Shown here: positions 1-12,330 of the stretch, piece by piece
How positions within the stretch are numbered: the first letter of the stretch is position 1
Layout: each line of letters opens with the position of its first letter
Source: Burhinus oedicnemus
Lineage: Eukaryota > Chordata > Aves > Charadriiformes > Burhinidae
Length of the DNA: 64,000 bases
Assembly: GCA_008921705.1 (NCBI GenBank)
Contig: VFFE01006705.1
Location: forward strand, 250,077 to 314,076
Direction of reading: 5' to 3'
The notes under the pieces: model-generated
Databases searched by the model: none
What the model was told of the DNA's origin: nothing
The model's input: the letters and a program-made list of their open reading frames with translations, nothing else
Program-made: the position numbers and the translations under genes

Positions 1-2110
1 CCTTGTTTTCATTCTGTGTGCCAAGGAATAATTTCAGCTTATGTCTTAATTAGTCACGAGTCATGACATGAAGTATTGAGCTGTGATGTTTTGAATAATA
101 ATTTACTGATCTCACTTTTGAATGGAAAATGACTAATGAAAAGGATGGCCAGCTGGTTGCAGTAAGAAGGGTGAGAAGCATGCATCTGGCAAACAAACGC
201 TTCTGTACCAGGCCCTGCAAAGAGTCTGTGCGCTTAACACATTTGAAGGTTCCCCAAGAGTCAAACGGTCTTTTTTCAGTGCCCTGAGGTCTTGCTGTTT
301 TAAAAGTAGATATCAAGTCTACCATATATCTGTATTTTGAGCAAACTGCACTAGAATAGAGTTCGGTTTTCTTCATTGATTGAGAGCCTATCAAATTCCA
401 TAGTAAAACCCACACCTTTCATTTATTCACTTATATTTTATGACTGTAAGTCTCATGTTTTGGCCTTCAGAATGTCTGTAGCAATGCAGCAAGGAGAAGA
501 CGTAATGCACTTGTGATTTACCTAGTTTCTTGAGCAGAGTCTGCAGTCCCTCATCCTCATTGAGGCTTTAGTGAGACCTGATCCCTGCCTTTCTGCCTTA
601 ATAGCAGGTGCAAGCCGTAGAACAAGAGGGCACGATCTGTTAACAAAACTGCTGACTTCAGTGTCATGTATACATCTTACAAATATCACTCCACTGTATA
701 AATGGTGGTTTGCATCCGATTCTAAAAGCTGTTTAAAGGAGACCACTGATTTGATCTAATTTATCAAGGTAACTTTTATCAATGTTTAAATCTTCATAAA
801 AAGTAGGGAGGGAGGAAGTTTATGTTAGTTTGTATATTGTAAACAGTATATTTTAAAATGCATGCCAAAGTTGATGTGTGACAGGACGGTCTGTTTTAAT
901 TATACACTTAAAGTAGTAAATGTATTTAAGCTTTTTATGTTGTGAAACACGTGGCTTACAATTTAGCACTGCTGTTTCACCAGTTTTTAGTTTTTCATAA
1001 TCTGTAAATTACCCTGTAAACAAAAAATATTGAATAATAGCTTTATAAAATTGGGTGTTTTAGTGATACAGTATTTACTATATCTCTGTAGTACTGGCAT
1101 GGCAGGTCCTGACTTTATTGTCATGTACAGTGGGATCTTGACCTTAAGTACAACCATGATCTGTAACAGTATAGTTCTCATTCCTCTCATTGTATACATA
1201 CGGTCCTCCATGACTTACGAAGTGTCTCTTAAAAGCATGAAAATATGCTGCAACACAATTATACCTTTGGCATGGGATATCCATTATACGTAATACTAGA
1301 TAAAAGCTAGGGATCACCAGCTTTGTGTATATAATAAAGCTGTAATGAGAACTGACTAAGTGCACTGAAAAACGTTTTTGACTGATCTTTAGAACCAAAG
1401 CATAAATGTGGAAATACTGTATTGTAACAGAAGGATCACACTGTTCTTTTCCAGACTTGGAGAATTACTTGCCTAATGGTTATGTCTGTAGTAGATCTGT
1501 TTGTCTGGAGAGCATACGCTACTACCCCTGTTCACATAAAGCTGCTGTGGCTGCAGACTAAAAGGTTGCTCCCTTTTTGGTTTGAAGTACGTTTGGACAC
1601 GTCAGTAGTATTTGATCTTGAACTGGAACACCATTTATTGAAGCCTAGCTGTTAAATCTCATCAGTCCTCTGTTGAAGGCATAATACTTCAGTGATAACA
1701 TACTATGTTAACTAGTGGTGTGTCCCATGTAAGAGGGAAGAAAAATTGTTTCATGTGATGAAAGCTGTATATCTAATATAATACTGAATTGTTCTCTGGT
1801 TTTGTGCTGTAAGAGAACTCGAGATAAAATCGTAAGTGATGCACACCTTCATCACCCACAGAGTAAGTTTCTACTGTCAGATTATGTCCTTTTGAAAGCG
1901 TAAAAAAAAGGAAAAGAAAAAGCAAACTAGATTCAGGCATTCATTCCATAGTCAGAAGTAAAACGTACTTTATAATTTAAAACACAAAACAAAAACCTGT
2001 TTTTCATTCTGCCAACTCTTTGTCAGCCTTCACTGAATCTTGTTATTTTGATGGGAAGTAAAACTTGTGCTTGAGCTGTTTTTTTTTGTAAAAAAAAAAA
2101 AAAAAAAAAG

Positions 2111-2158
2111 NNNNNNNNNNNNNNNNNNNNNNNNNNNNNNNNNNNNNNNNNNNNNNNN
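2111..2158. other. Assembly gap (48 N)
   Basis: A run of N follows a poly-A stretch (about 2091-2109) and precedes A-rich sequence. It is probably an unresolved homopolymer or simple repeat. Apparent reading frames crossing it are artefacts. Confidence 0.98.
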
Positions 2159-5100
2159 AACAAACAGGAAAAAAACCCAACCAAACAACCTAACAAAACC
2201 TGAAAAAGCTGCTGGGCTGAAATAAGAATTACACAATTTTTCATTTAATTTCTTTATCAACATTGTAATGACAAAGTCCCCTTTTCTAACACAGTATTCA
2301 CTGTGAAGTGAATCTGCAAATGTTTTTAGTGCAACCTGGTTTGTTTTGTCTTATGTAGAAAACAGTAGTCTTTCTCCAAAGCAAAAGTATTTTTTGCAGT
2401 GATATGAATGTCAGATTCTCAAACTGAATTTAAAAGGGAATTTTTGCAGAAGTTCAGAGCTTGTCACCTTTGGCATCTTTTCGGTAGGTTAACAGATATT
2501 TTTAAAAATTAAAAGAATTAATGTCACTCCTGTCATTAAAGTCTGCGAATGTGGCAGCACACAGAAGCAAATCAACTTCAGTATGTTTTAGTATGGTTGT
2601 CTTTCACGCTAGAACTAGGCATGTTACGGATTGGTGTCTCATTAATAGTTACGGTCATTGGAAAGAGTAAATAATTGTAAAGGAGTAATGTTTGTAGCAG
2701 ATGAAGTATGGACACGTTATATTAAAGTGTAAGATCACCAAAGTACTTGAGTAAGCGATATCTACAATATAGTTTGCTGAAAATATTCATTTTTAGACTC
2801 ATCAAGGTTACTACTTTTGAGAATAGATACTGAGTTCTTAAAAGAAATCAGTATTTTGTTTCCTTAATTACTGGAGTACATGATTGAATGTTAAGTAGCT
2901 TACTTTCATTTATGGGATCTGAATTCATATATGAATTGTGTCTCAGCTTGATATTACTTGTTAATTTTGTAAAAGTACCAAAGAATATCATACTCATTTC
3001 TCCAAGGAAAGTTACCAGAGAAGAAAACCAGTTTTTTTTACCAAAAAATCTGAGAACTGTTTTCTGTGTTTGGAGGAAGCCAAACTTAGTGTCTTGATGA
3101 GAATGCTGCCTGAAATTTAGTGTGATCTTTGCAGGACTGAGCATGATCAAGGCTTTATATTAATATGTTGGCAATCAAGGGCTATACAGTTCACATCACA
3201 TTTAGACTATTAATTATGTCCTTGTTTCTAATGGAGTGGTCCTTAATGGCAAGGGCCATTTATTCTCCATACTGCTGACTTGTCCTATGACTTGGATCGT
3301 AGTTATTTATTCTTTGCTTGGGTTTACTCATGTGCAGAATTAAGTTTTACATACTTCTTAGTGTTGTTGCAATGCCTAATTAATATTTATAAAGACCTTT
3401 GACATCCTGTGATGAAAGGAGCTCTGCAAGTGTTTAGTAGTGGTATTATTTTATTAGTGAAAATACAGGAGGAGTCAGGAGCATACCAGTTCTTAATTGA
3501 GTGAGCAATGGAGTCATTCTGTAACCTTGAGCAGGTCATGCAGTCTCTTGTTTTGTAACATATCCTGGGAAAGCTCTGTATTGTGCGGCATGTGCTATTA
3601 AATGTCATCCTTCCCTCCCCCAAGTCAGTTCTAAATGAAAAAAAAAAAAAAAGTAGTCTACATCTTCACTGAGCTGCTAAACATAGCTGGTATTTCTTAA
3701 GGAAATACATCATTAAAAGGAGCAGAGGGTGAGAAGGTAGTGGATGTAATAGTTGCATTTTAGAGTCAGCATGAGAACTTGAACATGTGTTATCTAGTCA
3801 CAGACTAGACTGAATTTGGCCTGTTACAGATCTCTTTCTCATTCTCGGTTTAGTATACACTGTGCTTAACTATAACTTCACTGTGAAGTGAGTGTATTTA
3901 ATCTTTATTGCATTCTAAGAACTCACTCAGTAATCCATGGTATTTAGCTGGTAAACAAGTTCTTACTTTTCAGACTGAGTACTGCCTGTATTTGAGCTTT
4001 GTGATTGCCAAGATTGATAATCGGCTCTTACAGCATCTAGTATTTGGCTGTTACATAACAATAGACGTATCAGTCTCTTGTGTGGTTTGTCCCCTCATCT
4101 GACAGAGGAAGGTTATGATTATACACTGTCATTAAATTACAAGATACTGATGAACTTTTGAAAACTATACATCTGTTAAAGACTTAGCTAATCATTTGTC
4201 CAATTATATAAGGTGCAGTAGCATTAAATGAAATTACTTCATGCATGCAAATACAGGGTTTCAGTTTTATTTTTTCGTTTCGTACAGGATGCTACATCTG
4301 CATTTTACTCACTGCACAAAACGCATAAATATGGTTTAAAACGAGGGGCTTCAAAACTGGTATTTAAAGTACTTTAGGAAGGAACCAACTTGCCTGGTGA
4401 AGTGTGAGGCATAGCTGGATACAAGTGCTGGTTTGTGCACGTGCATTATGGTGGATTCAAATTGAAAGCACCTGGATCTATGTCCTGCTTTATTGCAGTC
4501 TGGTTGTACAGCTTGTTCCTGGAGGCTTTTCACTTGCCTTTAGTCCTGCTTCAGCTCTCAGCTCAGTTGGCATAAGGATGAAGATGAATAGTGTTGGTCT
4601 CTACTAAGGATAAACAATGGTTTGTAGTCTTCAAGAACAGCAATTACGGGGAGAGGGGGCAGAATTCTTCATATAACCCTAGTTATAAGCCTTAATTTAT
4701 GGAGCATGCTTAGTAGTAATGGAATATCAAGAATTTACCTGCCCAACTCCAGCTGAGTATACTGAACATATGCAGATAGATTTGTTTTGAAGAGACAGTA
4801 ATTTGACAAGATTTATGTAGCTTTTCCCAAACCTACAAAGTATGTTGCTTACTTTTCCATCTGCCTTTAATTTAGACTTCCTGATATAGATCATGACAGT
4901 CCTGAAACTTTGTAGCTGAATATCTGCAGGAAGTAGCTGAATGAATTTTCTTACCTGTTAAAAATAAATATTGCCTCTGGCAATAACTGGAGTAGAAAAT
5001 ACAAACCTTAAATACCTTTGCCAAGAAAATCTGAGCAAGCTGTAAGAGTTGGGTTTTTTAATGTATTGAAGTTTAAGCAACTTTGACTTGCTGGTTCTTC

Positions 5101-6319
5101 CAGCTTGGCCTACAACAGATGAATAGTAACTTTGTGTGGAAAACCTTGTTCTTAACTTCCCACTGATAAAATTAAATATGTTCTTGCTTTAGTATTTTGA
5201 TTTAGTGTAATTAAAATAATGAGTTACAGTTTGATAAATGTTATTTTCATTACTACAGTGCCCTGAAGCACTGTATATGGAAAATTTTACAATATTGTAC
5301 AGATCTGGAGGTATGTAATGTGCTTGCCAGGCTATTAATTAACTTGAATACAGTGTTTTGGTTTTTATGGCAAGTGAATTTAAAGTGTTTCTTTGGAAAC
5401 TGAATAAAGGTAAACAATCAGATTGCTTATAAAATGAAGTATAAATTATACCATTCTGATGCTGTGAGGGTATCCTTATAATATCCCCAGGCAGGTGGAA
5501 TTCCAAGCACCTCATCATTCAGTAGAAACTGCTTTTAAGCAGCATGCTTCTGTCTGGGTTGTTTTTTGGGCGTTTTTAGGGTTTTTTTCAGTAATTTAAC
5601 TGTCACTAAATAGAAACTGCTTCTCATAAGTATATTTATATTTTTTCTTGATCCCTCCTGAAGTGCAATACCACAAAAGTTAAGAAAACCTCCAGTATTT
5701 TAAAGCATAATAAACTACAGCAGTAACACTATAATGTGTTATTATCTAATGTTATCTTTATTTCCACCTTCCCCTAAAATTCTGTCCTGTATCTCCAGAT
5801 AGCTTGGATCTTTACCAGGATGGCTTTTGGGTCTCATTTTTTAATGACTGAGAAATACAAATATAAAAATGTCAGTCATAATCCAAGAAATGTTAAAATT
5901 TGTTTTAAATGTAACTGCTTCTGTTGTCAGAGATTCTTGTATGATCCAGTTTCTTACTCTCTGTATGGCCTGCGCTGGTGCCACAAATGATGCACTGGCA
6001 GAAAATGTTTCATTTAATTAAACTATATTATACTTTTTCAGTATTTTTTCTGAAATGTCACATTCTGACATTAAAACAAATGTCATAATTGTTGTGCGTA
6101 CTGTGGCATAGTTACCATAGCAAATAGATTTGTTTCTTGGGACTTTTTTTAGTGTTAAAAAATAATTCTATTCTTGGCATTTAAGACAGAAGTTTGTAAT
6201 CTAAGAAGGTACAGAGCTGCTTTTGTTCAAATTGTTTACACCGTAGTCAGGAGTCATTTGCTTTTTAACTGCAGTCAGAAGATTAACAGTAAACAGGTTT
6301 TTTTAATAGCACTTCTCTG

Positions 6320-6359
6320 TACATACATACATACATACATACATACATACATACATACA
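6320..6359. repeat. ACAT tetranucleotide microsatellite
   Basis: About ten perfect tandem copies of ACAT lie in the 5' intron. A short ORF running through it only reflects the absence of stops in the repeat (Tyr-Ile-His-Thr cycling). Confidence 0.95.
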
Positions 6360-6699
6360 GGAATGCGTTATTAAGGTGGCAGTAATGCTCATCAACTTCA
6401 CTTGCGTCACAGTTTGTAACCAGTTCAAAGCCCCAGTGAGGCATTGGTAGAGCTGCCAGGAGAGCTTTGAGCTTGACTTGTGGAGTTCATCTGGGCTGCA
6501 AAATGCAGCGGTGTACTGATACAGACATCTGAAGTGGAGGGTAGCTCATTCAGGGGTTTCTGTTGCAGTTCTGCAGAAGACATATCAGTAATTAGCTCCC
6601 TGCTCACTGGACCACTAAGTACAGAAATACTTGTTCATTCTGCTCTAAGGTTATACATTTTTTTGAAAAAGGATTCCAGAGCTGAATTGCCAGAGTCAG

Positions 6700-7610
6700 T
6701 GATACAGAGTTGTTATGGTCAGCAGTGCAAAGTCCACTGGCAGCCAGGTAGTATGGTACCCCATGGGAGTCAGTGCTGGGGCTGGTCATGTTCAACATCT
6801 GTATTAATGACCTGGTCAATGGGATGGAATGTACCTTCAGCACATTTGCAGATGATACTAAAATGGGCTGAGTAGTTGACACCTCTGGAGGGTAAGATTA
6901 CTGTTCAGAGCTAACTCAGCAGGCTGGAGAAAATAGTCTGACAGAAACATCTTGAAATTCAGCAAATGTAAATGGAAAATACTACACCTGGGGCAAAATA
7001 ACCCTGTGCTATAGCATAGGTTAGGCATCCGCTGACTAGAAAGTAGTTCTGCAGAAAAAAACACCTGAAGTTCCTGACTAAGAAAAAGTAGAATGTGAGT
7101 CAACAGGGTGTCCTTGCTGTTAAGAAACCAGCTGTGTGCTGGGCTGTATTAGCAAGGCCAGTGGGTCAAGAGAAGTGATTCTTAGCTATTCAATGCTTAA
7201 AAGTCCAGCTTTGGCATACTGTGTCCAGTTTCGGTTCTCATACAGGAAAGGCACTGACATATTAAATGGCCACTAAGATGATTAGTTGTCTGGAGCGCAT
7301 CTTGCTGAGAGAACTGGATTTGTTCAGCCTTAGAAATAGAAGGCTAAGGGGGTAATAGGACAAGAGGTAATGGATACAAACTTGAATGTAGGAAGTTCCG
7401 TCTAAACATGAGGAGGAACTTCTTTACTTTGAGGGTGGCAGAGCACTGGAACAGGCTGCCCAGAGAGGTGGTGGAGTCTCCGACTCTGAAGACATTCAAA
7501 ACCTGCCTGGATGCCATCCTGTGCAACCTGCTGTAGGTGTCGCTGCTCTGGCAGGGGGGTTGGACTAGATGATCTCCAGAGGTCCCTTCCAACCCCTGTG
7601 ATTCTGTAAT
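6700..7610 (+). mobile_element. CR1 LINE, 5'-truncated, decayed (copy A)
   Basis: The translation of the first part reads as CR1 reverse transcriptase (a decayed form of GxxxGSVLGPLLFNIFINDL followed by FADDTK), with stops and frameshifts. The 3' part encodes the usual [19 protein letters not shown] tail, then TGGACTAGATGATCTCCAGAGGTCCCTTCCAACC and a GTGATTCTG terminus. It is a non-functional insertion in sense orientation to TNRC6B. The 5' edge is approximate. Confidence 0.88.
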
Positions 7611-7619
7611 GTTACTGCT

Positions 7620-7940
7620 GTCTTCAGCTGTCTAATGAGAAGGTACAGAGAGCCAGACTCTTCTGGAGGTGGTGCATAGTGATAAAACAAGAGGCAGCGA
7701 ACTCAAGTTGCAGAAAAGAAATTCTGAGTAAATATTGGGGAGGCAAATACATTGGGTGTAGTAAAGAAGTGGAATAAGCTCTCCACAGTGGTGGTTGTGT
7801 CTCTGTCCTTGGAGAGACTCAGAATGTGACTAGGTCCTGAGCAACCTGCTTGATGGTGGCTCTGCTTTGAGTGTGGGGTTAGAACAGATTCCAGGTGACT
7901 TCCAGAGGTCCCTTCAATCAAAATTATTTGTGATTCTGAT
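7620..7940 (+). mobile_element. CR1 LINE 3' fragment, more diverged (copy B)
   Basis: This repeats the CR1 3' region again directly after copy A: an acquired GAGCCAGACTCTTC-like block, then a GTGG-AATAAGCTCTCC region, CTTCCAGAGGTCCCTTC and a GTGATTCTGAT end. It is more diverged than copy A, so it is probably an older insertion rather than a tandem duplication of it. No intact ORF is present. Confidence 0.75.
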
Positions 7941-9314
7941 GGTGAGACCAGTAAGAATATCATGTATCTAAATGACACTTTCTGCACTAGTTCCAGAAGA
8001 TGAATTAGTTAAAAAAAATAAAATAAAACATAATTAAAAAAACAAACTGGAAAGGACTGTTTTAGGGGAAAGATTCTGTGTCACTTCTGTTAGTTTTCGA
8101 ATGAAAGGATTTTTTTCTCCTGACATGCAAACCATTTGAAATTATAAAACCGGTAGAGTTTACTTCTCTTAATCTTTTAATACAAAGCAATACTGGCAAG
8201 TACTTGTGTATACTGCACTTGTAAACTAATAAGCAATTTGTTAACTGACGTCTGGCACTTTTCCCAGGTAGCCTGCATTCATTTCAAACCATGTGTCGTA
8301 TAGCAAAGTGGAACTCTTGAACTATTTCTATATGCAGAGGTAGGCAAAGTGTTCTTTTTGGATGGTGTAGTGCAAAGAAGTCTCACATGCAAAGGAAAGT
8401 TCAGCAACAGCTCCCTCAGAGTGGTGATCTGTCCAGAGCTTTGAGCTCTCTCTCTCTACCCCCCCAATTGCAGAAATGAAAGGACTTCACTTAATGGAAG
8501 ATGTAGAGGAATATTTTGCCAGGTAGTCTGTTGTCTTATCTGCTGAGATTGTGGGTTCAGCGAGAATTAGGGTTTGGAAGAGTACATATTACCAGGATAG
8601 ATCATTTGTAGTGGAATAGATCTCAACTGTACTTCTCGAGGATTGCCAGCTCTTCCCTTGTCAAAAATCTGACTTGTTTCTCTCTAAGCCTGTAGCAGAG
8701 ACAGGTTCTTTATTGAGATTTCATTGTAGTAGCTGTTAGCCATTTACTGTTCGATATTGTTTGTTGTGCATTCATTTCTCTAGGTATTTTTTGTGGCTTT
8801 CAGAACCACAAATATATTTTTCTTGGTAAACAGTTGTAGGTAATGGAGCTTTCTACATGTGTGTGTAGTTTTTAGAGTAAGGTTATTTGATAATCACATA
8901 AAACCTCAAAGTCTTGAATAGAACTGTGTCTTGCTTGAATGAATGTTCTGATATGATAAATTACTGGACATCTTAATTACAGGTAGATTTCTAACTGAAT
9001 GTTTTGCCATTGTTGGCCCATTTTTTACCACATTTCACAATTCTCTAAACACACTTTATCTATGTCTTTGGTATGCATGAGTGTGCATGCTGTGAAATAA
9101 TAATTACTGATCTGTAAGAGCTCTGAAGCAGTTGAAGACTGAAGTAGGGGAGAAACTCGCTCAGTTCTTGCGTTCTAGAACTTTGGCTCTAGCTCTCCAT
9201 TTCCCTAAAACTTTTGGTTTTATCAATGGTGGGTAAAATTTGGAACCTTTAGATCGTCATTCTTTTAATGTTTATAAGTGATATAGCTGGAAAAAGTAAG
9301 TCTATAAAAGGAGT

Positions 9315-9907
9315 TGTCATGGTTTAATCCCAGCCTGTAACCAGGACCACACAGCCGTTTGCTCGCTTCCCCCCAGTTGCAATAGGAGAGAGAATCAGAA
9401 GAGTAGAAGTGGGGAAAACCTTGTGAATTGAGGTGAAGACAATTTAACAGGTAGAGCAAAAGCTGCACGCGCAAGTAAAGCAAAATAAGGAATTCATTCA
9501 CCACTTCCCATTGGCAGGCAGGTGTTCAGCCATCTCCAGGAAAGCAGGGCTCAATCACGCGGAATGGTTACTTGGGAAGACAAACACAGTAACTCCGAAC
9601 ATCCCCCCCACCCTTCCTCCCTTCTTCCCCCAACTTTATATACTGAGCATGATGTTACATGGCATGGAATATCCTCTTGGTCAGTCAGGGTCAGCTAAGT
9701 CCCGGCTCTGTCACCTCCCAACTTCTTGTGCCTTCCCAGCTTACTTGCTGGTGGGGCAGTATGAGGACCAGAAAAGGCCTTGATTGCTTAGCAACAACTA
9801 GTAACACCAGTGTGCTATCGACACTATTTCCCATCCCAAATCCAAAACACAGCACTATACCAGCTGCTAGCAAGAAAGTTAACTCCATCCCAGCTGAAAC
9901 CATGACA
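9315..9907 (-). mobile_element. Solo LTR of an endogenous retrovirus (class III/ERVL-like by target duplication)
   Basis: The element is bounded by an 11-bp inverted terminal repeat, TGTCATGGTTT at 9315 and AAACCATGACA ending at 9907, giving the standard TG...CA ends. GGAGT is directly repeated at 9310-9314 and 9908-9912, a 5-bp target-site duplication. Read on the minus strand it has TATATAAA (plus-strand 9635-9642) about 265 nt from its start, fitting a U3 promoter. There is no internal gag-pol-env sequence, so it is a recombined solo LTR. The 5-bp duplication is typical of ERVL-type elements; family assignment is inference. Confidence 0.88.
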
Positions 9908-10620
9908 GGAGTGCAAGCAGGAAATATTAAAAACATTTCAGTTCTTTTTTTACACAATCCAAGGTTTTTTTATTAGCAGGAGACTCTTAAAACTGAAATT
10001 GAACCCCTCCCCCCCCAAACAGTTGCTGAAGTGTTGAGAACAAACCTCCTTATTTATGAGCATTTGTTCTTGTATTGTGGGACTTATACTGTCCAGTTCT
10101 TTAAAGCAAACAGCTCTTTATAATCAGTTGTTTTCATTCTATTATGTAAGTCATTTTGCATATATATATATAGAATATTCTACAAAAAATTAATCTTACT
10201 CTATTAACAAGTCTTAATAGCAGTCTGTAAGGAGTCTGTCTTCAGAAAAGCATACTTTTAGCGAAGTCAGTATGCCAGTGTTTTAACATTGGTTATTTTC
10301 TACAGCAGGTTCAAATTACTGATGTTTTGCTGCGATAAAGGCATATCAGTTGTTCCAGATATGCTATTTAAAGTAAGCAAACTTCTTGCTGTGACGCTGT
10401 TTTGGTTTTCAGCCAAAGAGAAGAAAAAAGCAGCTTACTCTAAGTCCTAGATGAGTAATAATCTTTTGCGTTTTGAAAACACTGCTGTACAGAGCACCTC
10501 TAAAAACACACTTTCTAAAGTCTTTTCATTTAATACATGGCGAGGGCTCTATTGTGTGTGTATAAAATCCACAGCTTGCCCTGGGGGGGATGTGACACGC
10601 TTTTGTTACTGTCTTCTGTG

Positions 10621-10672
10621 ATATGCTATATATATACACTATATATATATATATACACACACTATATATGTT
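10621..10672. repeat. TA/CA-rich simple repeat
   Basis: Alternating TATATA and ACACAC tracts. Shorter TA runs lie at about 10161-10172 and 11147-11158. Confidence 0.85.
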
Positions 10673-11719
10673 ACAAATATGAAAGTTTTAATTTCATAAT
10701 CTACTGAAGGGCTGAGTTCTGATACCTTGATTTCACTTGCATTCAAAAATTGTGGGACAGTTGTCCTTTTACTAACTGGTCAATTTTAAACTGCATAGTT
10801 TATCCCTTACTTCGATATTCCAGTTGTTCATTGATGCTGTAAACTTAATTCTTAATCCAAGCAAACAAGTAATTTTTTTTTTTCCCCTCCTTGAAATTTT
10901 TATATTCCACATCTTCAGGGGTGCTATTCTGAGGGATTAATTTTTTTCCTTATAAACGTCAGAATTCATTTGGCCTAAAATAATTTCATGTTCTGTTTTT
11001 GTCAGTTCAGCCTAAAGACTGACTTTCTAAATGGCTGTCTCCTGTTCAACCAGCTTTGGTATGGCTTATGTTTGTCCAGATTATGCATGAAAGCATTGCT
11101 TAACAAGAAAGGTGGCTGTGATGTTGTGCATTTTAACATTTTTTTAATATATATATAAAATTAATTAATCCCGTTGTGAATCTTTTGATCAGCAACATCA
11201 TAACACTTTACATGGCTTAGTCTAGTGGAAGTAATTCTACCTTTAGGAATTTAGGGTCTGTCAACCCTGGGATTTACACCATGCTGTGTTATGTCTTACT
11301 TCTGCTTGATGCTCTATTTAAATGTGCTGGAGCACTCTTGTGTGTTTGGACACGCCATACTCTTCTCGTGCTGTTGAAATAATGGAGCATGTCTGTTAAG
11401 TGGGATATGTTGAATGAGAGGAGAAGTAAAACTGTTAATATTTCTATACTCCAGCAGCAGTGCATTTAATTTTGCTGCAGTTTTAGTCTCTGCCATCCAA
11501 CTTCTTGATAGGATTTAAAAGCTTTCATCTACTTTGAGCATTTGAAGCAGCAGACTGCCACTATTCTTTGCTGCAGCAAGAAGGGCTTGCACCTCAAGGT
11601 GCAAGAACTCATTTGGGAGTTTGTAGTATGCTTTTTCTTCATTACTTATGATCTTTAATTGTAACCGGCTTATATTTCTTAATTTATTCATGTATAAATA
11701 CTCTTATGCTAGAGGATAG

Positions 11720-12330
11720 ATTCCAATGAAATCCTGGGCTGCATAGGGAAGAGTGTGGCCAGTAGGTCGAGGGAGGTCACTCTCCCCCTCTACTCGGCAC
11801 TGGTGAGGCCACAACTGGAATACTGTGTCCAGTTCTGGGCTCCCCAGCTCAAGCGGGACAGGGAACTACTGGAGAGAGTCCAGGGTAGGGCAACAAAGAC
11901 AACTGGGGGATTGGAGCACCTCCCTTATGAGGAAAGGCTGAGAGAGCTGAGGCTCTTTAGCCTAGAGAAGAGAAGGCTGAGGGGAGACCTTATTCTTACT
12001 TTTACGTATGTAAAGGGTGGGTTGAAGGAGGATGGAGCCAGACTCTTTTCAGTGGTTCCCAGTGACAGGACAAGGGGCAACGGGCACAAGTTGGAACACA
12101 AGAAGTTCCATTCAAACATAAGAAAAAACTTCTTTACGGTTAGGGTGACGGAGCACTGGAACAGGCTGCCCAGGGAGGCTGTGGAGTCCCCTTCGTTGGA
12201 GATTTTCAAGACCCACCTGGATGCAGTCCTGAGTAATGTGCTCTGGGCATTCCTGCATCAGCAGGGGAGTTGGACTAGATGATCTCTAGAGGTCCCTTCC
12301 AACTCTGAAAATTCTGTGATTCCATGATTG
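11720..12330 (+). mobile_element. CR1 LINE 3' fragment with open C-terminal ORF2 (copy C)
   Basis: An uninterrupted frame of about 175 codons (11755-12282) encodes the C-terminal part of CR1 ORF2: [20 protein letters not shown], then [30 protein letters not shown] and [19 protein letters not shown]. It ends with the conserved TTGGACTAGATGATCTCTAGAGGTCCCTTCC block and an ATTCTGTGATTCCATGATTG terminus. The open frame implies a fairly young insertion. The 5' end is truncated, with no endonuclease or catalytic RT core, so it cannot move by itself. Sense orientation to TNRC6B. Confidence 0.93.

Noticed and set aside
2023..2263. Two antisense frames containing X residues
   Set aside because: They run through the N gap and a poly-A tract.
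11755..12282. 175-codon frame as a host gene
   Set aside because: It is the C-terminal part of CR1 ORF2, recognised by [18 protein letters not shown] and [16 protein letters not shown], and is flanked by a CR1 3' end.
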